From the NCBI GenBank assembly GCA_028818995.1, contig JAPPMR010000336.1:1-9438 (forward strand): a stretch of 9,438 nucleotides of DNA, read 5' to 3'. Shown here in pieces: positions 1 through 4,620 of the stretch (the stretch's first letter is position 1; each line of letters opens with the position of its first letter). A model generated the notes under the pieces. The model had not been told where the DNA came from and did not search any database. It worked only from the letters and a program-made list of their open reading frames with translations. This DNA comes from Candidatus Poribacteria bacterium (lineage in GTDB: Bacteria > Poribacteria > WGA-4E > WGA-3G). The position numbers were made by a program, and so were the translations under genes.

Positions 1-646
1 TGGTAGTATGTGAATCTGTGCCAACTACAGTATCAGGATAAGCAACCGCTTCTTCTGTCATGACAACCTGAGCAAGATATTCCAGATTCACCTGATGCAC
101 AATGCCGATAGATGGTGGAATAATATTGAACTTTTCAAACGCCTGCTGTCCCCATTTCAGAAATTCATAACGTTCTTTATTACGTTCAAACTCTCTGCGG
201 GTGTTAAACTGAAAAGCGTTTTCTGTACCGTACGCATCAACTTGGATAGAATGATCAATCACCAAATCGACAGGTACGAGCGGTTCAATCTTGCCTGCAT
301 CGCCTCCGAGTTCTGCAACAGCAGACCGCATCGCAGCAATATCAACAACAAGCGGCACACCAGTGAAATCTTGTGCTACCACGCGTGCAGGTTTGAACGG
401 AATTTCCGCTGCTTTCGGGGAATGTGCATCCCAACTTGCTAAGTTGATAACGTCCTGTTCGGTGATTTGATGTCCATCGTAATTCCGTAGTAGCGATTCA
501 AGTAGAATGCGAATACTAACAGGCAAGGCATCAATTGAACCTTTACCTGCTTCTGCTAAGGCGGGAAGCGAATAATAAGTGCACTCAAATCCATCGTTTT
601 CAAGGGATCGGCATGTATTAAATAAATTGTGAGAAGGGTGGGGCAT
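1..646 (-). CDS. acnA: Aconitate hydratase A, N-terminal part (cut by the left edge)
   Basis: Aconitase interconverts citrate and isocitrate in the cytoplasmic TCA cycle, using a [4Fe-4S] cluster. Translating from the ATG at 646-644 gives 215 residues with no stop before the window edge. They follow the AcnA/IRP-type N-terminus closely: YYSLPAL (24-30), LLESLLR (48-54), the hallmark QDFTGVP (92-98), LGGD (113-116), PVDLVIDHS (125-133), FLKWGQQAF (162-170), HQVNLEYL (184-191) and VGTDSHTT (208-215). Family members are near 890-900 residues, so about three quarters, including the cluster cysteines, lie outside. The start is supported by AAAGGAG seven bases upstream and by the match of residue 20 onward to the family N-terminus. 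The gene has its own promoter (680-708). Its downstream neighbours are not visible. The identification is secure; only completeness is unknown. Confidence 0.95.
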   Translation of the reverse strand, partial: MPHPSHNLFNTCRSLENDGFECTYYSLPALAEAGKGSIDALPVSIRILLESLLRNYDGHQITEQDVINLASWDAHSPKAAEIPFKPARVVAQDFTGVPLVVDIAAMRSAVAELGGDAGKIEPLVPVDLVIDHSIQVDAYGTENAFQFNTRREFERNKERYEFLKWGQQAFEKFNIIPPSIGIVHQVNLEYLAQVVMTEEAVAYPDTVVGTDSHTT

Positions 647-653
647 CTTCAAT

Positions 654-660
654 CTCCTTT
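654..660 (-). promoter_or_regulatory. acnA ribosome binding site
   Basis: On the minus strand AAAGGAG stands seven bases before the ATG at 646-644. It fixes the acnA start. Confidence 0.7.
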
Positions 661-679
661 ATAGTAGATGTTTTAAGTT

Positions 680-708
680 ATTTTACCACAACGGGTATTG
701 GATTTCAA
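680..708 (-). promoter_or_regulatory. Sigma70-type promoter of acnA
   Basis: On the minus strand there is a -35 box TTGAAA (708-703), a 17-bp spacer, and a -10 box TAAAAT (685-680). Each box has 5 of 6 consensus bases at the ideal spacing. Transcription would start near 673, giving a leader of roughly 27 bases that contains the AAAGGAG site. This is a sequence match only. Confidence 0.5.
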
Positions 709-757
709 TTGTTTTCAGGAGGATTGTCAGAAATGGAAGGGTGATAATATAGTAAAT

Positions 758-777
758 TATGTAAATAAGTTTACATA
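758..777. promoter_or_regulatory. Operator-like inverted repeat upstream of acnA
   Basis: TATGTAAA (758-765) and TTTACATA (770-777) are perfect 8-base inverted arms around the spacer TAAG. The site lies about 50 bp upstream of the acnA -35 box. Its size and symmetry suit a dimeric helix-turn-helix regulator. I do not recognise the regulator, and an AT-rich region can yield such arms by chance. Confidence 0.35.
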
Positions 778-792
778 TATTCTGTGAATCAA

Positions 793-900
793 CGCTGAAT
801 GCGCTTGGCGGAATGCGCGTTTGGCATTCCGCATGATTCAGCGGGAGCGATCTCCGAAGCGCGACAAAACCACTAATAGTCGGGAATCGGAGTTCCCTCC
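793..900. repeat. Composite palindromic repeat element (two abutting inverted repeats)
   Basis: The first part (793-843) is a two-level palindrome. Its outer arms are CGCTGAAT (793-800) and ATTCAGCG (836-843); its inner arms are GCGGAATGC (808-816) and GCATTCCGC (824-832), all perfect. The second part (844-900) begins at the very next base. It has 22-base inverted arms, 844-865 and 879-900, matching at 17 of 22 positions by hand alignment around a 13-base spacer. Each arm contains its own small palindrome: GGAG/CTCC in the left arm, GGGAA/TTCCC in the right. The stretch has no reading frame of note and is more GC-rich than its flanks. It looks like a dispersed MITE- or REP-like intergenic element, but copy number cannot be judged from one window. 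Confidence 0.6.
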
Positions 901-943
901 TACAGTTCAGATGTAAAGTTAATTTTAGAATCCACTATAATTT

Positions 944-998
944 GCAACAAAAAGTCTACTTCAGCCAATGCGCGATGCACTTTGACTGAAGCAGACTT
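944..998 (-). terminator. Rho-independent terminator downstream of the first NPCBM gene
   Basis: On the minus strand AAGTCT-G-CTTCAG (998-986) pairs with CTGAAG-T-AGACTT (964-952), with one mismatch in a 13-base stem. The loop is 21 bases. The second arm runs straight into TTTTTG followed by an AT-rich stretch, which provides the U-tract. It lies about 90 bp past the stop of the 1088-1864 gene and in the correct orientation for it. The loop is longer than usual. Confidence 0.6.
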
Positions 999-1087
999 AG
1001 TATATTATTTAAAATTCCATAAGCACGGATAGTGTTTACGGATTAGAAGACAAGCAGACACGAAGTTCTGCCCTCATGCATGAAAAC

Positions 1088-1864
1088 CTAATAACGTGCT
1101 TTCAGTGAACCCCAAATTGTGGGGAGTTTATTAGCGGGTTCAACCGCAGTTGCAGCAGATGTGATGAGTTTGGCATCTCCCAAACAAGAATGATCGCAGC
1201 CTAATCCATCGCCACCATCGCCCATGACAATTGTGAGTTCTTTAGCGTTTGCGGGGATCTCAAATTCAACCTTTAACGGTTCAACATTTTCACCGTCTAC
1301 CGCGCCTTTCAGTACTTCGGTTTCAACAGCATCTTTTCCATCAATAGAAAAGATAAAGTGGCTACTGCCACCGTGTCCACAACCGCCAGGGTCTTTTTCA
1401 TCAGACATGCCAGCGTAACCCTCAAATTTGACGTAATCACCACCGCTTAAATCGTAAACAAAAGTGCCAACGGAATGTGCACCGATACCGCGCTCAAAAT
1501 AGGTGCCACCGATAACGATATGGTTTCGGGTCGTTGCACCTTCGCCGATGGTTACGTTATCAAAGTTTAGGGGACCGCCCCAACCTGTCCATTCTCCAGC
1601 CGGATTTTTTGGAATAAGACCACATCCATTGGGCTTTGGTTGACTTCCGCCAATTAAAGCAAGGTAAACGACCCCTTCCCGGTCATCTTCTTCAACGACT
1701 TCATCGTAGTCGTTCTCAACACCGACATCTTCTTTGGCAACCTCTTTAATAGGCTTTGCGCCATCGCCATCCAAGTTTGTGCAGTCACTTTTGCCAGCGT
1801 AAACACTAAAGACAAGACCAACGATTAGTAAAATGCTTAAAGGAAATAAATTAATAAGTTTCAA
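1088..1864 (-). CDS. Secreted NPCBM-domain protein, copy 1 (TTG start)
   Basis: This is a 258-residue exported protein of unknown exact role, probably binding carbohydrate outside the membrane. A Sec signal peptide (residues 1-23, cleavage likely after VYA) precedes an acidic linker (about 26-64, with VEEDDREG). An NPCBM/NEW2-like domain follows (about 65-236). Its signs are GGTYFERGIGAH (119-130), VYDL (136-139), GYAGMSDE (149-156), SIDGK (173-177) and the Asp/Gly-rich DGGDGLGCDHS (216-226) followed by GDAKL. This module was first noted beside family 98 glycoside hydrolases, but no hydrolase is attached here. Five cysteines (28, 81, 162, 223, 227) suggest disulfides. The tail ends KLPTIWGSLKARY. 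The start codon is TTG at 1864-1862, with GGAGG nine bases upstream; an in-frame TGA just before that leaves no better start. It is a paralogue of the next gene. Confidence 0.8.
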   Translation of the reverse strand: MKLINLFPLSILLIVGLVFSVYAGKSDCTNLDGDGAKPIKEVAKEDVGVENDYDEVVEEDDREGVVYLALIGGSQPKPNGCGLIPKNPAGEWTGWGGPLNFDNVTIGEGATTRNHIVIGGTYFERGIGAHSVGTFVYDLSGGDYVKFEGYAGMSDEKDPGGCGHGGSSHFIFSIDGKDAVETEVLKGAVDGENVEPLKVEFEIPANAKELTIVMGDGGDGLGCDHSCLGDAKLITSAATAVEPANKLPTIWGSLKARY

Positions 1865-1873
1865 TGTTATGAA

Positions 1874-1878
1874 CCTCC
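1874..1878 (-). promoter_or_regulatory. Ribosome binding site deciding a TTG start
   Basis: GGAGG on the minus strand lies nine bases before the TTG at 1864-1862. The in-frame stop TGA lies just upstream of it. The ATG overlapping this site is in another frame and closes after nine codons, so TTG is the only sensible start that keeps the signal peptide. Confidence 0.55.
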
Positions 1879-1961
1879 ATCAGTTTTGATAAAAAATACA
1901 ATTTAATGTATACAAATTTATCTTTAGATTATGAGAATTATAAAATAAACACTTTCGTTTC

Positions 1962-1995
1962 TCGGTAGGCGAGGTTTCCTAACCTCGCCTACCGA
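1962..1995. repeat. Perfect 15-bp-stem palindrome between the two NPCBM genes
   Basis: TCGGTAGGCGAGGTT (1962-1976) and AACCTCGCCTACCGA (1981-1995) are perfectly complementary around the loop TCCT. On the plus strand the stem is followed by a T-rich run (1996-2005). On the minus strand, the direction of the flanking genes, it is followed by an A/G-rich stretch with no U-tract, so it is not a standard terminator for copy 2. It could be a dispersed palindromic element, or a transcript-stabilising or processing hairpin between the two genes. Confidence 0.7.
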
Positions 1996-2035
1996 TTTAT
2001 TTTCTTAAACTTCATTTAAGCGCCTATCACAATGT

Positions 2036-2851
2036 TTAATAGCGTGCTTTCAGATGTCCCCAGATTGTTGGGAGTTTGTTAGCGGGTTCAACCGCGAGTG
2101 CTTGTGCGGTGAGGAGCTTGGCATCTCCAATGGTTGAATGATCGCAGCCTATTCCATCGCCGCCATCTCCCATCACGATTGTGAGTTCCTTGGCATTTGT
2201 CGGGATGTCAAATTCAACTTTAACTGCCTCAACATTTTCGCCATCTTCCGAACCTTTAAGCGTCTTGGATTTGAACATCTCTTTTCCATCAACAGTAAAG
2301 GTAAAATCGCTACTGCCACCGTGTCCGCAGCCGCCTGGGTCTTTTTCATCGGACATACCAACATACCCCTCAAATTTTAGGTATTTGTCACCTGTTAAAT
2401 CATAAACCAAGGTGCCGATGGCATGCGCACCGAAACCGCGCACAAAATAGGTACCGCCGATGACGATATGGTTGCGGGTAGCCCCGCCTTCACCGATAGT
2501 GACGTTATCAAAGTTGAGGGGACCTCCCCAACCTGTCCATTGGCCTGCATCATTCTTTGGAATAAGTCCACAGCCGTTTGCCTTAGGTTGGCTTCCACCA
2601 ATTAAAGCGAGGTAGATTACACCTTTACGGTCATCCTCTTCAACAATTTCATCGTAATCATTCACAACGCCCACATCTTCTTTACCTACCTCTTTAATAG
2701 GTTTGGCACCATCACCATCTATATTAGTGCAGTCATCTTTTCCAGCATACACGCTGAAAGTGACTCCAACGATCAGCACCATTATGATGCAAGCAAAACG
2801 TCCTATACGTCTGCCGCTATTTAATTCTCTAAATATATTACCAAAATTCAT
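2036..2851 (-). CDS. Secreted NPCBM-domain protein, copy 2
   Basis: This is a 271-residue paralogue of the gene at 1088-1864. From FSVYAGK to the end the two align without gaps over 240 residues, with about 47 differences by hand count (about 80% identity). The N-terminus is 13 residues longer and basic (RELNSGRRIGR) ahead of the hydrophobic stretch at about 20-33, still a plausible Sec signal with cleavage after VYA. The same parts follow: acidic linker, NPCBM-like domain with GGTYFVRGFGAH and DGGDGIGCDHS, and the tail KLPTIWGHLKARY. The cysteine equivalent to Cys227 of copy 1 is threonine here, and an extra cysteine sits in the signal peptide. The ATG at 2851-2849 has a strong GGAGG five bases upstream. 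It lies 171 bp upstream of copy 1 in the same direction, and a tandem duplication is the simplest origin. The ligand is unknown. Confidence 0.8.
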   Translation of the reverse strand: MNFGNIFRELNSGRRIGRFACIIMVLIVGVTFSVYAGKDDCTNIDGDGAKPIKEVGKEDVGVVNDYDEIVEEDDRKGVIYLALIGGSQPKANGCGLIPKNDAGQWTGWGGPLNFDNVTIGEGGATRNHIVIGGTYFVRGFGAHAIGTLVYDLTGDKYLKFEGYVGMSDEKDPGGCGHGGSSDFTFTVDGKEMFKSKTLKGSEDGENVEAVKVEFDIPTNAKELTIVMGDGGDGIGCDHSTIGDAKLLTAQALAVEPANKLPTIWGHLKARY

Positions 2852-2856
2852 ATTAA

Positions 2857-2861
2857 CCTCC
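2857..2861 (-). promoter_or_regulatory. Ribosome binding site of NPCBM copy 2
   Basis: GGAGG on the minus strand, five bases before the ATG at 2851-2849. It confirms the long N-terminus over any internal methionine. Confidence 0.65.
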
Positions 2862-2874
2862 TATATAATATAAA

Positions 2875-2904
2875 AATATGTTGAATACGAAATTGTTGTA
2901 TCAA
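2875..2904 (-). promoter_or_regulatory. Possible promoter of NPCBM copy 2
   Basis: On the minus strand there is TTGATA (2904-2899), an 18-bp spacer, and CATATT (2880-2875, only 4 of 6 consensus). The implied leader is very short, just containing GGAGG. The -35 box overlaps an imperfect inverted repeat, TGTTGAATAC (2879-2888) against GTATCAACA (2898-2906). This is a weak match. Confidence 0.25.
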
Positions 2905-3062
2905 CACTTTGCGATAGCCAAAGATTCTTCAACTATCTGTCATTGATAAATATAATAATGTTAACCTAACATATAATTCTCCAAGAAGAAAATTATCAAG
3001 GTGACGTTTGAATTAAAAATAAAAAGCCAACGAACACAAATTGTTATAACAACTCAACAGTA

Positions 3063-3482
3063 TTAACAGAGTTCTTCTGGTGAAAACAAGATGGCTAATT
3101 CGCTCTTGGCGTTCTCCAAACAATCCGAGGCATGCACAAGGTTATATGTAATATCAGTTGAATAATCCCCGCGGATACTTCCAGGTGCAGATTCTAATGG
3201 ATCGGTGACACCGTTGATAAGGCGAGCTAATTTAATAGCGTTCTTACCCTCAACAGCCATCGCAACAATTGGAGTTGATGTCATAAATTCAATGAGTCGA
3301 TCATAAAACGGTTGTTCTTTATGGATAGCATACAGTTCCTCCGCTTTGACGAGCGGAAGTTGCAATAATTTCAACCCAATAAGTTTAAGTCCTTTTCGTT
3401 CATAACGGGAAATGATTTCTCCGATAAGTCCACGTTGAACACCATCTGGTTTCACCAGAATCAGTGTCTGTTCTATTTCCAT
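3063..3482 (-). CDS. ndk: Nucleoside diphosphate kinase
   Basis: This cytoplasmic enzyme moves the terminal phosphate from ATP to other (d)NDPs through a phosphohistidine, balancing nucleotide pools. The 139 residues match the usual bacterial length (about 135-145). Visible motifs are LVKPDGVQRG (9-18, with the phosphate-binding lysine 11), GVTDP (91-95), APGSIRGDY (99-107) and the active-site segment NLVHASDC (114-121), with His117 as the phosphorylated residue. The usual context is H-G-S-D-S; here it is H-A-S-D-C, a mild change around an intact histidine. The ATG at 3482-3480 has GGAG five bases upstream. A strong promoter (3560-3588) points at it, giving a leader of about 70 bases. It is divergent from the acetyltransferase gene. 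Confidence 0.96.
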   Translation of the reverse strand: MEIEQTLILVKPDGVQRGLIGEIISRYERKGLKLIGLKLLQLPLVKAEELYAIHKEQPFYDRLIEFMTSTPIVAMAVEGKNAIKLARLINGVTDPLESAPGSIRGDYSTDITYNLVHASDCLENAKSELAILFSPEELC

Positions 3483-3540
3483 ATCAACTCCGTTTCAATT
3501 CTTACCACAGTATATATAATTTGAAAGCCAGTGTTCGTTC

Positions 3541-3569
3541 TTGACACCTAATTTATTTAAGTATATGAT
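3541..3569 (+). promoter_or_regulatory. Sigma70-type promoter of the GNAT gene
   Basis: There is a perfect TTGACA (3541-3546), a 17-bp spacer, and TATGAT (3564-3569, 5 of 6). Transcription would start near 3576, about 42 bases before the ATG at 3618. It shares bases 3564-3565 of the -10 region with the opposing ndk promoter. Confidence 0.65.
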
Positions 3570-3588
3570 ATTTTTAAATTTTTGTCAA
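3560..3588 (-). promoter_or_regulatory. Sigma70-type promoter of ndk, face to face with the GNAT promoter
   Basis: On the minus strand there is a perfect TTGACA (3588-3583), a 17-bp spacer, and TATACT (3565-3560, 5 of 6). Transcription would start near 3553, so the ndk leader would be about 70 bases and would include the -35 box of the opposing promoter. Confidence 0.65.
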
Positions 3589-3617
3589 ATATTAAAATTT
3601 TCTGGATGTGAGGGAAA

Positions 3618-4601
3618 ATGTATAAAAAATTGGGAAACACAGTGCTAAAAACAGGCGAAAATATGGAAGTTGGTGTGATTACCGCACCAGATGAACGTCA
3701 TGCCGAAGAGGTGAAACAGTTCCTTGGACACAAGGGGGGAAACTGGGAGTGGCATATTGAGCAGTGTGTTACCGAATCGCTTGACGAGTTGGAAACTCGC
3801 TTTTATGTTGGGAAAATTGATGGGAATATTATTACTAACATCATGACAGTTGAGCATGAAGGTATTGGTATTTTAGGGCATGTATTTACATTGCCAGAAC
3901 AGCGCAGGAAAGGTGCATGTAAAGGGGTAATGGCTTATCAGATGGAACATTTTCGGCAACGAAATGGGCGCGCGCTTTACCTTGGAACGGGCTATAATGG
4001 TCATCCGTACCGTATCTATCATAGTTTTGGATTTGAGAGTGTATATCCAGAATCGGGTTTCATGAAATATCACGTTAACGAGAATTTTGAAGAACGCTAT
4101 TTCGCGCCTGCGTCTGTGCAGCCAAAACTTGTTGAATGGCATGATTGGCCGAAGCTCACGGTGTTGTCCGGCATCGTGGAATGGGATATCCTGCGAAGTC
4201 TTAAGTGGAGTGTTTATGGTCCCACGAATTTTGAAGGTGGCTTTCTCAGTTTCAAACACACTTTGGAAACTAACGATGCGTACGATGATGCAAAACTATT
4301 GGTTACAGAAAGTGGTGCGATTGTCGGTTGGGCAACTGTGAACCGTGATGTACGCTGGCGACCAGCGATTGCGGTATTGGACCTCTTCTTTCATCCGAAT
4401 TTTGCTGAATCTGTTCCTGTTTTAATTTCAGCATTACAGTTTCCCGAATTGAAAGTTCAGTGTTATGTTGATGACACTGCTAAGAAGAAAGCAGAAGTTT
4501 TGGAAGCAGTGGGTTTTGCTTGTGAAGGAAGGTTCAAAAATCAATTTACGTATAACGGAGAGCATCACGATGTTTTGGTATTTGGGCGCGAGGTTAAGTA
4601 G
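3618..4601 (+). CDS. GNAT-family N-acetyltransferase with a probable tandem GNAT fold
   Basis: GNAT enzymes transfer acetyl groups from acetyl-CoA to amines; the substrate here is unknown. In the 327 residues the first fold (about 15-155) has the acetyl-CoA signature: a strand GILGHVFTLPEQ (84-95) leading into RRKGACKGVM (96-105), then NGHPYRIYHSFGFE (127-140), the typical motif B. The second half (about 185-327) resembles another GNAT fold. It has AIAVLDLFFHP (250-260), then a helix with AEVLEAVGF (292-300) and EGRFKNQFTYNGEHHDVLVFGR (about 303-324), like the C-terminal strands of GNAT proteins, but no R-x-x-G-x-G/A loop, so it is probably non-catalytic. The ATG at 3618 has GAGGG only three bases upstream. 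A second in-frame ATG (3663, residue 16) would also leave the fold intact, so the start is uncertain. It has its own promoter. Confidence 0.8.
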   Translation: MYKKLGNTVLKTGENMEVGVITAPDERHAEEVKQFLGHKGGNWEWHIEQCVTESLDELETRFYVGKIDGNIITNIMTVEHEGIGILGHVFTLPEQRRKGACKGVMAYQMEHFRQRNGRALYLGTGYNGHPYRIYHSFGFESVYPESGFMKYHVNENFEERYFAPASVQPKLVEWHDWPKLTVLSGIVEWDILRSLKWSVYGPTNFEGGFLSFKHTLETNDAYDDAKLLVTESGAIVGWATVNRDVRWRPAIAVLDLFFHPNFAESVPVLISALQFPELKVQCYVDDTAKKKAEVLEAVGFACEGRFKNQFTYNGEHHDVLVFGREVK

Positions 4602-4620
4602 TAGGTATACCGCTACTTAA
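4594..4620. terminator. Stem-loop in the convergent stop region, possible bidirectional terminator
   Basis: TTAAGTAG (4594-4601) and CTACTTAA (4613-4620) are perfect 8-base inverted arms. Each contains the AAG-TAG end of one of the two converging genes. The 11-base middle contains the palindrome GGTATACC (4604-4611). There is no T-run on either side and the stem is AT-rich, so intrinsic termination would be weak at best. Confidence 0.35.

Larger units (their letters stand above)
647..1087. other. 441-bp intergenic region between acnA and the first NPCBM gene
   Basis: No credible gene was seen on either strand. From left to right it holds the acnA ribosome binding site and promoter, the inverted repeat at 758-777, the composite palindromic element at 793-900, an AT-rich stretch, the terminator at 952-998, and about 90 bp up to the stop of the NPCBM gene. 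That last part contains only a minor 10-base palindrome, TCATGCATGA, at 1074-1083. Confidence 0.7.
2852..3062. other. AT-rich intergenic region between NPCBM copy 2 and ndk
   Basis: No gene is seen in these 211 bp. The region holds the ribosome binding site and weak promoter candidate of NPCBM copy 2, a perfect 12-base palindrome TTGTTATAACAA (3041-3052) ten bases past the ndk stop, and a T-rich run on the minus strand (about 3011-3025). I could not pair a convincing GC-rich stem in front of that run, so I do not call a terminator. Confidence 0.5.

Noticed and set aside
95..442. Open frame of 115 codons on the plus strand
   Set aside because: It lies wholly antisense to acnA, whose translation matches the aconitase family throughout. 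The antisense frame has no recognisable domain or convincing ribosome binding site.
793..998. Several hairpins in the gap, considered as a CRISPR remnant or structured RNA gene
   Set aside because: There are no regularly spaced direct repeats, no cas genes and no tRNA-like or riboswitch-like conserved core. The hairpins are better explained as a palindromic element plus a terminator.
1896..1920. Near-direct repeat ATACAATTTA / ATACAAATTTA upstream of NPCBM copy 1
   Set aside because: Short, AT-only apart from single cytosines, and not at a clear spacing to a promoter. Only two units, so it is not reported as a repeat.
3041..3052. Perfect palindrome TTGTTATAACAA just past ndk, considered as terminator or operator
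   Set aside because: It has no loop, is all A/T except at two pairs, and is not followed directly by a T-run. Downstream of ndk it has no obvious promoter to control. Chance is a fair explanation in this AT-rich gap.
3873..4259. Open frame of 128 codons on the minus strand inside the GNAT gene
   Set aside because: It is antisense to a well-supported acetyltransferase and its composition looks random.
1088..4601. NPCBM pair, ndk and GNAT considered together as a defence or metabolic system
   Set aside because: The genes differ in compartment (exported versus cytoplasmic), strand and promoters, and ndk is housekeeping. Nothing in the sequence links them functionally.
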